Assembly (NCBI GenBank): GCA_016794125.1
Contig: JAEUKT010000002.1
Location: 271,240-335,239 of the forward strand
Direction of reading: 5' to 3'
DNA length: 64,000 nt
Source: Alphaproteobacteria bacterium
GTDB lineage: Bacteria; Pseudomonadota; Alphaproteobacteria; Micavibrionales; UBA2020
Shown: piece after piece, positions 50,605 through 60,606 of the stretch
Layout: each line of letters starts with the position of its first letter
Numbering within the stretch: position 1 is the stretch's first letter
Program-made: the position numbers and the translations under genes
The notes under the pieces: generated by a model
Seen by the model: only the letters and a program-made list of their open reading frames with translations
Told to the model about the DNA's origin: nothing
Databases searched by the model: none

Positions 50605-53600
50605 TTAGAGCTTCGGCCCTTTAACGTCCGGCTTCTTGTACGGCTTCAGCCCCATTTTATCAAGCGCGCCGTCGAGGGTTTTGGCATCCAGCGGCACGAG
50701 TTTCGCCGAACGGGTATAAAGCAGCGCCGCCTTGATTTCGCGGTCGGGATAAATCTGCTGCAATGCCAGGCGATATGCCGCCATCTGCATCACGTATTTT
50801 TCCGAGACATCACCCGCGTTTTTCGGCGGCTTCACGCTGTTCTTGAAATCGATGACGATGACTTGTTTATCATCGACGACCAGACGGTCGATCTGGCCGG
50901 ACATCATTTGTTTCTGGCCGTCCTTGTCGAACAGACCGGTCAATGATACTTCCGCGCGCGAATTGGGGCCGAACAGCGCGCCGAATTCGGGATCGTTCAA
51001 AATCTTCATCACTTCCTTGGCGGCGGCGTCCTGATCCTTGGGCGTCAGGCCATGCACGGGCTTACCGAGGTATTTGCGGGCGGCGGCATCGCGTTCTTCG
51101 GGTGGCAGGGCGGGCAGGAATTCGAACAGTTCATGCACCACGGTGCCAAGGCGGCGGTGATAGGTTTCACGCTCGGCCTCCAACGGGGACGGTGCGGCGT
51201 AATCGTCGTTGCTGGCCTTGTATTCCGACGGGCGGAATTTCTTCACGGGCGCATCCGCCGTTTTCGGCGCATGGCGCGCCCAGATGGGGATACCGACGGG
51301 TTTTGCCTTGCCGAGCGGTTTCAAGCCATCGGGCTGCGGCTTTGCCGTCTGTTTCACGCCAAAGCGCAAAATCGTGTCGCCCGCGTCCAACACGGGCTCG
51401 CCAGCGGTGGCGGCCGGCACGGGCGTTGCCGCCTTGTCAAAATCGGCGGCCACAGATTTGTTGTCATTCGCGGCAGTAGACGCGGCGGGCTTGATGACCT
51501 GCACATCGTCCTTCAGGTTTTGCGCGATGCCCTTGCGGATCAGCGAATACCAGCTTTTTTCTGAATCGCGTTCGGAATTCTGGTGGCCATAGACATACAA
51601 ACGGTCGGCGGCGCGCGTCATGGCGACATACATCAACCGGCGGAATTCGCGGTCGCGCTCCAGCTCGGCCTTGGCGCGTTCATGCGCGAAGTTTTTGCTT
51701 TCAAGGTCGGATCTGGGCACCCAGAGCGGCACATCGCGTTCATCATCCGGCCACAGGAAGCGCGGGCGCGCGCGGTTGTTGTCTTCGGGCAGGCCGGTTG
51801 TATCCGGCATAATCACGATAGGCGATTCCAGCCCCTTCGCGCCATGCACGGTCATGATATGCACGCGCGGGGATTCGGGGTTGAGGTTGATTTCGCGCTT
51901 CACCTCCGCCTCGCCGGCATCGAGCCACGCCAAAAATCCTTGCAGCGACGGCGTGTGGATTTTCTCGTACCGCTCCACCGCGTTCAGGAATTCCACCAGC
52001 GGGTCTTCGGCTTCGAAACCCAGACGGCCAAACATCGCGTTCAGGCCCGATTTCGCATTGCCGGGCGCGGGGTTCATGAGGATGGAGGAATAAAATTCAT
52101 AGGGGCGTTCGCTGTTCAGCTTGCCCTGCAAACCGGAGAGGTATTCAAACGCCTCGCGATACGGCTTCGCCGCCGCATCACGACCTTTGCTGCGTTTTTC
52201 CAGCGCGTCCCACAGCGTGCCGGGGCGGTTGATCGCCAAATCTTCCAGCTGCTGGTCGTTCAACCCCAGCAGCGGCGATTTCAGCAGCGCCGCCAGTTTG
52301 TAATCGTCTTTCGGGAACAGCAACACTTCGCCAAGCGCGACCAGGTCCATCACCGCGATCTGTTCGCGGAGAGACATACGGTCGGCACCCGCCACGGGAA
52401 TATCGCGTTTTTTCAGCGCGCGCACCATTTCATCGACGAAACCGGAACGGCGGCGCACGAGGATCAGGATATCGGCAGGGTTGATCGGACGTTTGCGCGA
52501 TTCAAGTTCCTCGCCGCTATCCAGCCAGCCCTTGATCTGGTCGGCAATTTTATCGGCCATCTGGGCCGATGTGTCGTTACCGGGTTCCATCTGCAGCGGC
52601 AGCGACCACGGTTTCGCCGGTTCCTGTTCGGTCGGGCGCAAAATGGGATGCACCTCTACCACGCCTGCCTGACCCTTGCGGAACGGCGTGTGGTGAACCT
52701 GTTTTTGTTCCTCGTTGCCCTTGAAGAACAAGCCGTCCGATGCTTCGGGGTTGGCGAAGACGGCATCCACCGCCTGCGTCACAGCGGGTGATGACCTGAA
52801 CGCAATCTCCATGTCCACTTCGCGCCATTTGCCGCCGGATTGCTTTACAAGGTCGGCGAAGATCTTTTTATTCGTCGCGAATTCCTTCGGCTCCGCCCGC
52901 TGGAAGCTGAAGATGGATTGTTTTTCGTCGCCGACCACGAAAATGGTGTTGTCTTTCGACTGCGTGCGCGCGGGATTGGTGAAAAATTCGCGCGCGATCG
53001 AGGTCACCAAATTCCACTGGTCGGGGTTGGTGTCTTGCGCTTCATCGACCAGAATATGCTTGATGTTGCCGGGCAGTTTTTGCAAAACCCAGCCGGCCGC
53101 ATCCTGCTTGTTCATCATCTGGTTGGCATGATGCACCAGATCGTCGTAATCGAGCAGGTTCAGGCTGCGTTTTTTCTCGGTGTATTTTTCCAGTATCGCG
53201 CCAGTCAGGCGCAGGATCGATTCCGTGCCGCGCGCGACGTTCATGGTCGCAATCGCTTCGATGCCCTGCATCAGGCGTTCGGCCTCGCGTTCCATCGCGT
53301 CCTGCGCGGCCGATGTGCCCTTGGTCGTCAGGCGCTTGCGGGGTTCTTTTTCCTTGGTCAGGAAAACGCTGACGTAATCATAGAACAATTCGTTGCGCTG
53401 TTCGGGGTGCAGGATCCACGCCTTTATCATCTTGGCTTTTTCAAGGTCGCCCGCCGTGCCGCCCGCCAGGATATCGGCCGCTTCCTTCAGCGCCTTGATA
53501 TCGGGCGGATTGCCGTTCAGCCCGAGGCCTGAATTCAGCTGCTGCATCATGATGCCGGTATCAAGCCCCTTGGGTGCCTTCAGATGCGTATAGACCGCGT

Positions 53601-54306
53601 CGATCGTTTCCTCGATACCGCCGTGTTTTTCCAGCGTCGAATACAGCTGCCCGCGGCGATAGGTGAGTTCGCCCACTAGCGCGGAGAAATCGTCTTCGGA
53701 TACTTCGGGCGTAATCAAATTCACGGCGCGGGCGAGCGGCGTGTTCGGATCGCGCTGGATCTGGCGCAGCACATCGGCCTGCGCCTCGCGCAGCATTTCC
53801 GACGATGTCTGTTCGTCCATCACGTCGAAATAGGGCGGGATGCCGGATTCGATCGGGAAACGGCGCAGCAGCGATTGCGAGAAAGAATGGATCGTCTGGA
53901 TGCGCATGCCGCCATAGGCGTCGAGGAATTCGGCGAACATCTGGCGCGCGCGCGTCACTTGCGCTTCTTCGGGCTTGCGCCCCGTCAGCTTGGTCAGTTT
54001 TTCGACCAGCGTGTCTTCGTCGCAGGTCGCCCAGTTGCTGAGCTCGTCGCGGATACGGTTGGTCATCACCGATGCTGCCGCGCGGGTGAAGGTGATCGCC
54101 AGAATCTGGTCGGGCTTCGCGCCGTTCAGCATCAGGCGGAGCGTGCGGTCGGTGAGGACTTTCGTCTTGCCGGTACCGGCGGAGGCCGAAACCCAGACGC
54201 TGGCCGTGGGATCGGAAGCCTGACGCTGCACCACGTTCGGGTCGGGGCGGCGGCGGTCGGCATCCTTCTTTGCCTGAGGAGACTGTTTATCGGGCGTTGC
54301 CATCAT
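50605..54306 (-). CDS. addA: AddA helicase-nuclease of double-strand break repair
   Basis: A 1,233-residue alphaproteobacterial AddA. UvrD-like helicase motifs: WVSASAGTGKTKVLTDRTLR (Walker A), KHILVDEAQDTNPDQWNLV (Walker B), VVGDEKQSIFSFQRAEP, VHIMTVHGAKGLESPIVIMP and RLMYVAMTRAADRLYVYGH. The C-terminal nuclease has GQIDRLVVDDKQVIVIDFKN. With AddB it resects DNA ends for RecA loading. The start (54306 or 54303) overlaps the addB stop. Downstream: the hydroxyacid dehydrogenase gene. Confidence 0.97.
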   Translation of the reverse strand: MMATPDKQSPQAKKDADRRRPDPNVVQRQASDPTASVWVSASAGTGKTKVLTDRTLRLMLNGAKPDQILAITFTRAAASVMTNRIRDELSNWATCDEDTLVEKLTKLTGRKPEEAQVTRARQMFAEFLDAYGGMRIQTIHSFSQSLLRRFPIESGIPPYFDVMDEQTSSEMLREAQADVLRQIQRDPNTPLARAVNLITPEVSEDDFSALVGELTYRRGQLYSTLEKHGGIEETIDAVYTHLKAPKGLDTGIMMQQLNSGLGLNGNPPDIKALKEAADILAGGTAGDLEKAKMIKAWILHPEQRNELFYDYVSVFLTKEKEPRKRLTTKGTSAAQDAMEREAERLMQGIEAIATMNVARGTESILRLTGAILEKYTEKKRSLNLLDYDDLVHHANQMMNKQDAAGWVLQKLPGNIKHILVDEAQDTNPDQWNLVTSIAREFFTNPARTQSKDNTIFVVGDEKQSIFSFQRAEPKEFATNKKIFADLVKQSGGKWREVDMEIAFRSSPAVTQAVDAVFANPEASDGLFFKGNEEQKQVHHTPFRKGQAGVVEVHPILRPTEQEPAKPWSLPLQMEPGNDTSAQMADKIADQIKGWLDSGEELESRKRPINPADILILVRRRSGFVDEMVRALKKRDIPVAGADRMSLREQIAVMDLVALGEVLLFPKDDYKLAALLKSPLLGLNDQQLEDLAINRPGTLWDALEKRSKGRDAAAKPYREAFEYLSGLQGKLNSERPYEFYSSILMNPAPGNAKSGLNAMFGRLGFEAEDPLVEFLNAVERYEKIHTPSLQGFLAWLDAGEAEVKREINLNPESPRVHIMTVHGAKGLESPIVIMPDTTGLPEDNNRARPRFLWPDDERDVPLWVPRSDLESKNFAHERAKAELERDREFRRLMYVAMTRAADRLYVYGHQNSERDSEKSWYSLIRKGIAQNLKDDVQVIKPAASTAANDNKSVAADFDKAATPVPAATAGEPVLDAGDTILRFGVKQTAKPQPDGLKPLGKAKPVGIPIWARHAPKTADAPVKKFRPSEYKASNDDYAAPSPLEAERETYHRRLGTVVHELFEFLPALPPEERDAAARKYLGKPVHGLTPKDQDAAAKEVMKILNDPEFGALFGPNSRAEVSLTGLFDKDGQKQMMSGQIDRLVVDDKQVIVIDFKNSVKPPKNAGDVSEKYVMQMAAYRLALQQIYPDREIKAALLYTRSAKLVPLDAKTLDGALDKMGLKPYKKPDVKGPKL

Positions 54307-57300
54307 TTGCCTCCCTTGCCGGCGGCGGGGGAACGGCGCGTGGTGGTTTTCTTGGTATTTTTCTGCGCGCCCTGCTGCTTCACGGTGGACCATTCGCCGA
54401 CGCGCGACAGGTGTTCGTAGTTGTTATAGCGCGGCGCGAATTCGGGGCGCGGGGTGGCCAGATACGGCGTTTCTTTTTTGTTGAAGGCCTTCACAAGGTC
54501 GCCGACACCTTTTTCGGCTTCGTCCATCAACTGCTTTACGTCGCCGCGCACAATCGTCACATCGGCGGCGGGACGGCCGCCCGACAGCTTCCAGTATTGC
54601 AGGTCGCCCACTTCGGTCGCATCGATGCCTTCAAACCCGCCGGAATAGGCGATCAGCGCTTCCAGGGTTAACTGGGGCGACATGCCGAGCGCGACGTTTT
54701 TCTGGGTCGGGATGCCGCCGGTTTTATAATCGATAATGACCGCCTGACCGTCTTCGTTGCGGTCGACGCGGTCGGCGATGGCGGTGAGGGTGAAGATTTC
54801 ACCGTCGCCCATATCGATGTTCAGCTTGCCCTGCACTTCGGTGCCGAGGTTTTTGGTCATCTCGCGGCGTTCTGCCTCGAACTTGACGAACCATTTGGCG
54901 ATCCGCTGGAAACGCGGCATCCAGAAGGACTGCACATAAGGGTTGTTCATGCGCGTTTTGAACGCATCTTCGCCCATTTTAATCAGCTCGTCATAGGCGT
55001 TGTCGGGCAGCTTGTCGGGAAATTTCTTCATGAACGCGTCCAGCGCGTCATGGGTGAACGTGCCGCGCTCCGACACGCTGGGGCTGGCATCCAGCGGGTC
55101 GCGCGGGCGGATTTTCAAAATGTATTTCGCATAGACGGTGTACGGGTCGCGCATCAGCGATTCAACGGCGGTCACCGGCAGCTTTTTGGGGCGCGCGGAA
55201 ACGGGCGGCGTGGGCGCGGGCGGCGCAACGGGCGTGACATCGGGCGGCGTGTGCATCGCCTGGTTGATTTCCAGCAGCTGGTTCTTGCCGTTCAATTCGT
55301 CCTTCAGCCCCGAGCCCTTCAGCACCATCATCAGGCGCGTGAGGAAGGGCGAGGATACGGTGGGCGCATCGCCGGAGCGCATGGAGCGCGACAGCAGCAC
55401 ATCGGGGCTCGCGATCATCTGCGTGAACTGGTGCGCCGCGCGGCCGATGGATTCCTCGGCGGGCGGCAGGCCCATCGCCTTCACCATGTCGGGCGACAGC
55501 CACGGGTTGACATCGGGGCGCGCGGGCCAGCTTTCGTCGTTCAGCCCGCCCATGATAACGATATCCGCCTTGATCAGCTTCGCCTGTTCGGGCGTGACGA
55601 TGCGCAAGCTCGGGTGCGGCGACATCGCGGGCTGGAAGCTGACATCGCGCATCAAGCCCTGCAACACATCCACATAACCGGCACCCGTCACGGGCGGGAT
55701 ATGTTTTGCCGCTTCACGCAGCTGGGTCATGAATTGCGCAGCCTTGCGCCCGTCATCGCCGCGCCACAGTTTTTCCGCGCCGGTTTCCTTGTCGGTTTTC
55801 GCCATCGCTTCGGCGAAACGGATATGTTCATCGAGGAATTCGGCGAAGGGCAGCGGGGTGTCGGTGTCCATTTTTTCAAAGAACACTTTGCCGGCCGTTT
55901 GCAACCGGTCGGTGAAATCGATCAGCGCGGTTTTTTCGGCAGCCAGCACCTCGGGCGCGCGGTAGCCGGGGGAATCTTTCGGGCGGCGCGATGCGCGGTT
56001 GAACGCGGCGGTCAGCGTGTCCTTCAACCCCTCCGCACCGGCGCCCGGGCGCGGGCCGTGCAGCGCCATGTCTTCCAGCTGCGATACTTTTTGCGCAAAG
56101 GTGTTGCGCGCTTCGCCGTTGGCGGAAAGCGGATGCTTCAGCGCCTCCAGCAGCGGCACGGGAGACCATTCTTCGGATGCCATGTTGGCGGTCGCGAGCA
56201 GGAAAATGCCGGCCTGTGATTCCGCCAGCGACTTGCCCGCGCTATCCTCGACCTCCACTTTCCAGTAGCGGAGTTTCGCGGCGACGCGGCGGGCGAGTGA
56301 CCTGTCGCCCGTCACCAGCATCGCGGTCTTGTCGGGCGTTTCCAGCGTTTCGCGCATTTTCAGCGCGATGACCGATGCCTCTTCCTGCGGGGAACCCGCG
56401 GTGATCAGATCCATGCCGTGCAGCGCCTTGGGGTCGATCTCGCGCGCGCTTTCATCGTCATTCGCGGCTTTTTTGCGGCCCTGTTTGCGCGCCTTCAGCC
56501 CGCTCCAGCCTTCGGTCGTGCCGGACGGGCGCATCGCTTCGCGCAGTAGTTTTGCGCGGCCGTTGTTCACGCGCGCGGCGGCATTCGTTGCGCGCACGGT
56601 CATCTTGGGCAGGTCGGCATCCCAGCCCTGCACATCCTTCAGCTCCGCGCCCAATTCGCCCAGCAGTTTCTTGAACATGAATTGCGGGTGGACGGGCGTT
56701 AAAACGTCCCAGCTTTTCGCATCGGTCTGCCGGTCGACACCCGGCAGCACCACCGCGCCCTGCGGCATCGCGGCGACGGCCTGCAGCATGGATACGACGG
56801 CGGGCGTAGTGTCGGTGAAACCCGCCGCAATCATCGGCTTGGTTGGCGGGTTATTGCGCCAGTGCAGCGCCTGAATCTCCAGCAGCGCGTTGCGGTGTTC
56901 TTCGGGGTCGATCATGCCCAGCTGTTCCAGCTTCGCCGGCCATGTTTCGGTGATGATTTTCAAAAATTCGGCGGTATGCGACCACTGCGCGCGGAATTCC
57001 TTGGGCGCGAGTTTTTCGACGTTTTTCAGCTCGATGTCGTTGCGCTGCAACTCATCAAGGAACGAACCCAATTCGCCGCCCAGCTTGATCGCCTTTTGCA
57101 CGGAACTTGCCATGCCGGGGATTTTCAAAATTTCTTCGGCCAGCATCAATTGGCGGTGCAGGCGCGGCACGGCGGGCGGGATGTCCATCAAGGCCTGCGA
57201 CAGCACGGGGTTGCCGGAAACCTTCAAACCCAGATCGTCGCGGTCGACATCGCCCGGCGCGTCGATGCGCGGCATGATCCCGGGCTTGCCGTCCAGCTGC

Positions 57301-57509
57301 TCCATGAATGCCTGGCGCAGCAGGTCGCGCGTCTCGCGGTCGGGCACCAGCACGGTGTAATCGGAAAGTTTCAGCGGGTCGTTGCCGACCTGCTTCAGGA
57401 TGCCGCGCGCGAGGTCTTCCAGAAAAGGGCGATCTGGGGTGATCGTAAATACGCGGGGCGTATTCACGGCGGGGGGTGATGGCGGTGCGGAAGTCGGAGC
57501 TTCAGCCAC
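54303..57509 (-). CDS. addB: AddB nuclease of double-strand break repair
   Basis: A 1,068-residue AddB. It has an inactivated helicase-like body (VLVPDRETRDLLRQAFMEQL; IVIMGGLNDESWPARPDVNP) and a C-terminal RecB-type nuclease, LTAIADRVDRNEDGQAVIID followed by YKTGGIPTQKN with catalytic Asp/Asp/Lys. The start is GTG 57509. Four-base overlap with addA fixes the operon. Confidence 0.96.
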   Translation of the reverse strand: MAEAPTSAPPSPPAVNTPRVFTITPDRPFLEDLARGILKQVGNDPLKLSDYTVLVPDRETRDLLRQAFMEQLDGKPGIMPRIDAPGDVDRDDLGLKVSGNPVLSQALMDIPPAVPRLHRQLMLAEEILKIPGMASSVQKAIKLGGELGSFLDELQRNDIELKNVEKLAPKEFRAQWSHTAEFLKIITETWPAKLEQLGMIDPEEHRNALLEIQALHWRNNPPTKPMIAAGFTDTTPAVVSMLQAVAAMPQGAVVLPGVDRQTDAKSWDVLTPVHPQFMFKKLLGELGAELKDVQGWDADLPKMTVRATNAAARVNNGRAKLLREAMRPSGTTEGWSGLKARKQGRKKAANDDESAREIDPKALHGMDLITAGSPQEEASVIALKMRETLETPDKTAMLVTGDRSLARRVAAKLRYWKVEVEDSAGKSLAESQAGIFLLATANMASEEWSPVPLLEALKHPLSANGEARNTFAQKVSQLEDMALHGPRPGAGAEGLKDTLTAAFNRASRRPKDSPGYRAPEVLAAEKTALIDFTDRLQTAGKVFFEKMDTDTPLPFAEFLDEHIRFAEAMAKTDKETGAEKLWRGDDGRKAAQFMTQLREAAKHIPPVTGAGYVDVLQGLMRDVSFQPAMSPHPSLRIVTPEQAKLIKADIVIMGGLNDESWPARPDVNPWLSPDMVKAMGLPPAEESIGRAAHQFTQMIASPDVLLSRSMRSGDAPTVSSPFLTRLMMVLKGSGLKDELNGKNQLLEINQAMHTPPDVTPVAPPAPTPPVSARPKKLPVTAVESLMRDPYTVYAKYILKIRPRDPLDASPSVSERGTFTHDALDAFMKKFPDKLPDNAYDELIKMGEDAFKTRMNNPYVQSFWMPRFQRIAKWFVKFEAERREMTKNLGTEVQGKLNIDMGDGEIFTLTAIADRVDRNEDGQAVIIDYKTGGIPTQKNVALGMSPQLTLEALIAYSGGFEGIDATEVGDLQYWKLSGGRPAADVTIVRGDVKQLMDEAEKGVGDLVKAFNKKETPYLATPRPEFAPRYNNYEHLSRVGEWSTVKQQGAQKNTKKTTTRRSPAAGKGGK

Positions 57510-57650
57510 TGTTATCCCTTGAACCAGACGTTATATATTGCAGGTCCCGAGCCTAGCCCCTTTATGTATAAAGTCAATATCAAGAATCTCCCGCGCCACG
57601 CTCTTTGCTGCGCCGCAAATAGACATAATATGTGAATAACGGAGAATATT

Positions 57651-57686
57651 AAAAAAAGACGGGGGCCGGCCCGTCGGCCAGCCCCC
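57651..57686 (-). terminator. rho-independent terminator after the 34-residue gene
   Basis: On the minus strand an 11-bp stem GGGGGCTGGCC / GGCCGGCCCCC (one G-T pair) with a 4-nt loop is followed by GTC and T7 (complement of 57651-57657). It lies 44 bp past the small gene stop at 57730. The gap 57510-57650 towards addB shows no other gene. Confidence 0.9.
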
Positions 57687-57729
57687 GGCTGTCGCTCTGT
57701 ACCTGCGGGCGTAACGCCGCGCAGGTGGC

Positions 57730-57834
57730 TTACTGCTCGCCTTCCCCGTCTTTCTGGGCGGGTGCCGCGGGTGCGGCGGGCGTTTCTTCTTTTGCGGGTT
57801 CCTGTTTCGGATCCGGCGTTTGCGTATTGGTCAT
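57730..57834 (-). CDS. 34-residue Pro/Ala/Glu-rich microprotein
   Basis: A 34-codon frame with AAGGAGG 6 nt before the ATG and a strong terminator just downstream. It starts MTNTQTPDPKQEPAKEETPA and ends APAQKDGEGEQ, with no hydrophobic part; it should be disordered. The tight gene unit (ribosome site, short frame, terminator) argues that it is real. Upstream 57835-58027 holds presumed promoters only. No homologue recognised. Confidence 0.6.
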   Translation of the reverse strand: MTNTQTPDPKQEPAKEETPAAPAAPAQKDGEGEQ

Positions 57835-58027
57835 GATTGACCTCCTTTAGTTAAGGGGTTGATAGGCTGTACAGGTCATTTCTGACGTCATCAACCTAGC
57901 ACCGCGATACTGACTCACCGCTTACCATGCGCTTACGGTATGCTTACTAGATTTTGCAAATTTCAACTGCACGCGCGCGGCAGTCTTGCTATAAACGCTC
58001 CAACACCACCAACCGCGAGATAAAAAC

Positions 58028-58579
58028 ATGCCCGCACTCAGCTTTCTTTGGGAACGCAAAGACACTCCCGGCCTTGATGCCTGCCGCCTTGAACTGTCAA
58101 GCAGCGGTGCGCGGCTGAAAGGCAACGCGGTGTTCCTGCATGAGGGCAAAGCAGCCGCGCTGAATTACGATGTGGTGATGGATACCGACGGCGCAACGCA
58201 ATCCGCGACCATCGAAGGCTTCATCGGCGACGACGCGGTGAGCCACACCATCCGCCGCGCGGCATCCGGCTGGATGCATAACGGCAAGCCGGTGCCAAGC
58301 TGCCGCGGCCTGAACAGCCTCGACCTCAGCTTCACCCCCGCCACCAATTTCTGCCAGTTCCACGCGCTGAAAAACGCGGGCGCCGAGACCACCGAAATCA
58401 CATCGGCATGGTTTGATTTATCGACCCAGACGCTGAAGCCCCTGCCCCAGAATTTCACCCGCATCGGCGAGACGAGCTTTCAATACGCCGCACCCAGCCA
58501 GGGATACGAAGATGTGCTGGAATTCGATACCGGCGGCATGATCGCGCGGTATCCCGGATTGTGGGACAGGGCGGCTTAA
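58028..58579 (+). CDS. putative glycolipid-binding family protein (PF06475-like)
   Basis: A 183-residue protein with the family's spaced motifs: FLWERKDTPGLDACRLELSS, ARLKGNAVFLHEGKAAALNY, ASGWMHNGKPVPSCRGLNSL, DLSFTPATNFCQFHALKNAG and YPGLWDRAA at the end. The fold is a beta barrel; ligand binding is only putative in the family. It converges on the next gene. Confidence 0.82.
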   Translation: MPALSFLWERKDTPGLDACRLELSSSGARLKGNAVFLHEGKAAALNYDVVMDTDGATQSATIEGFIGDDAVSHTIRRAASGWMHNGKPVPSCRGLNSLDLSFTPATNFCQFHALKNAGAETTEITSAWFDLSTQTLKPLPQNFTRIGETSFQYAAPSQGYEDVLEFDTGGMIARYPGLWDRAA

Positions 58580-58593
58580 AAAACGGCGCGAAT

Positions 58594-59514
58594 TTACGGG
58601 GTTTTCGGCGTTTTCACTGTCGCCGGTTTCTTCACACCCTCCAGCGGGCGCGGCGTGCCGCCGAGTTTTTGCAGCTGGGCAAATGCGCTTTGCAGCGCGG
58701 TTTCATCGTAATCACGGAATTTATGGCTGGTCAGCGCAACGCCCTTGGCGCTGAAAACGCTTTCCGTCACGCGGCGGCTTTCGAAATTAAACACGATCTT
58801 CAGCGTATCGCCGTCGCCCAGATCTTTTTTCTCGACCAGCGTCTGTGCATCGGGGCTGGAGAAAGATTTGCTTTCCTTTGCCGCAGGCGCGGGCGCCGCA
58901 GGTTGCTGCGGCTGTTCTTTCGGGGGCAGCAATTCCGCAATCGCCGCGCCCACCGACTGATACACGCCGACGCGGGCGAGGAACGCCCCGCCCTTGTGCT
59001 GCGGGGGCAGCGAAAATGTTTGCACGACAGATGCGTCGATGGAAGCGACACCTGCGCTGCGCGTGACCTGTTCATCCTCGAGCGGATAGGTGAAGCGGCG
59101 CGGAAAGCCGGATGCGAAATTTTCCTCCGCCATCGTCGCGCGCGCATCGCCCGACAATGTCAGCACCGCAACCGCGACAGGCGCGGAGGTATCGAGCGTC
59201 ACATCGAAATCAACCGGCGTGAGCGTGAGGCGGCGCACGACGCCCTTGTCGTCGGTCAAAAACTGGTAGGCTGTGGTTTCCACGGCAAGGCTGCCGTCCT
59301 TGCGCGTCGTCACCTTGAATTCATCGTCGAGCGCGAAGACAACTTCGTTCGCGCGGAAACCTTTTTCCTTCGGCATCACGGCATAGACCTGCACCGGCGG
59401 GCGCGGCGCGCCGTCTTCATAGCGCAGCGCGAACTGGCGGCTGTCGGCGGCATCGAGCAAATACCGGTAGCCCGTAAAACCCTTTTTCCCGTCTTCTGCC
59501 GTGCCGTCTGTCAT
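58594..59514 (-). CDS. hypothetical protein, 306 aa
   Basis: A 306-residue protein without a signal peptide. It begins MTDGTAEDGKKGFTGYRYLL and contains VQVYAVMPKEKGFRANEVVF, beta-rich segments, an Ala/Pro linker (PKEQPQQPAAPAPAAKESKS) and a second domain (DGDTLKIVFNFESRRVTESV). GGAGGA lies 9 nt before ATG 59514, which decides the start; an in-frame ATG at 59550 is not supported. No family recognised. Confidence 0.65.
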   Translation of the reverse strand: MTDGTAEDGKKGFTGYRYLLDAADSRQFALRYEDGAPRPPVQVYAVMPKEKGFRANEVVFALDDEFKVTTRKDGSLAVETTAYQFLTDDKGVVRRLTLTPVDFDVTLDTSAPVAVAVLTLSGDARATMAEENFASGFPRRFTYPLEDEQVTRSAGVASIDASVVQTFSLPPQHKGGAFLARVGVYQSVGAAIAELLPPKEQPQQPAAPAPAAKESKSFSSPDAQTLVEKKDLGDGDTLKIVFNFESRRVTESVFSAKGVALTSHKFRDYDETALQSAFAQLQKLGGTPRPLEGVKKPATVKTPKTP

Positions 59515-59628
59515 GTGAAAGAATCCTCCCCGCCCCGCAATTGATCGCATAAGAATACAGGAATTCAGACGTTATGTCAAATAATAACCCGCGCCCGAGC
59601 GGGCTAAAAATCATTGTAAAACAATGTA

Positions 59629-60174
59629 TTAGGTATTTTCAGGGCCGGGGCCGCGCGATGGCGCCGACAGTTTCGGCTTGGGCGCATGGCGCGCCTGCCA
59701 GGCCATTTTATCTTCATCGGTCATCAGCAGTTCGGCCGAGCCGTATGCCGAGAAATAGCGCATCTGGCTTTGGGCGAAGGGCTTGTCGGGCAGCAGCGTC
59801 AGCTTCAGCGTGTGGCCGGTCACGCCGCTTTGCATCGTGACAGAATAACTCAACAGAAATCCCAGATCGACAGCCGGATCGGAAAGATACGCCTTCAGCT
59901 CCGCCACCGCCGGCAATTCGGCAAGCGCGCGCAGATTGCGCTGTGCGTCGCGCACCGGCAGCATGGAGGCGTTGATGCGTGTTTCGCGCGTGAATAACGC
60001 AGAATGCCCCGACATTATATATTCTCCCGCCGTCATTAAATCGGTGGCGGACTGCATGATCGCGGGAACCTCGCGCATGAATTGCAGCACGGCGACACCG
60101 ACCTGCACCTCCTCCCGCGTCAGCCGCGGCCGCGCATTCTGCGCCGCGATATATTTTTCACGCAGGCTGGTCAT
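59629..60174 (-). CDS. hypothetical protein, 181 aa
   Basis: A 181-residue soluble protein, MTSLREKYIAAQNARPRLTR at the start; helical first half (VGVAVLQFMREVPAIMQSAT) and a beta-like second half (FLLSYSVTMQSGVTGHTLKL). GGAGCGGGGCATC precedes the ATG. It shares strand with the 306-residue gene 114 bp downstream. No family recognised. Confidence 0.6.
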   Translation of the reverse strand: MTSLREKYIAAQNARPRLTREEVQVGVAVLQFMREVPAIMQSATDLMTAGEYIMSGHSALFTRETRINASMLPVRDAQRNLRALAELPAVAELKAYLSDPAVDLGFLLSYSVTMQSGVTGHTLKLTLLPDKPFAQSQMRYFSAYGSAELLMTDEDKMAWQARHAPKPKLSAPSRGPGPENT

Positions 60175-60606
60175 GATGCCCCGCTCCGGAATAAAAAATG
60201 TCTGGCTGTTTTGGCAACGGAAAGAAATGACAGGCGGGAAACATCAGAGCCTCAAAACCGCTTGTCGGGAGTGCGTTGGCCTTAGATATAATATGGCAAA
60301 GCTTCTAATTTGTCAAAAAAAACAGCTCTCCCATTTGCAGACAAAAATCACAGCTGCCATAAAAGCAAATCATTTCAATCACTTGTTTTTTTGCTCAGTA
60401 TAGCCAAAGAATCATAGGAAAATCACTTTGACTGTTACACCATAGAATAGTCGATTCGCGCACAGGGTATATGCTATCTGCAACTACATGTGCACTACAC
60501 AAAGCGAGATAGATCCCAGAGAATGAGAAATGTATGCCTTTTGTTCTTGCAGACGCCACACCAAATAGAGTATTATACAAATCAAGGCATCTAGATGGAG
60601 TGGGTC
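60175..60606. other. AT-rich interval without a gene
   Basis: A 432-bp gap. Several T and A runs, no long frame with a ribosome site. TATAAT-like text at about 60287 and before the 60607 gene could be promoter elements, none unique. Composition is clearly AT-richer than the flanking genes. Confidence 0.6.
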
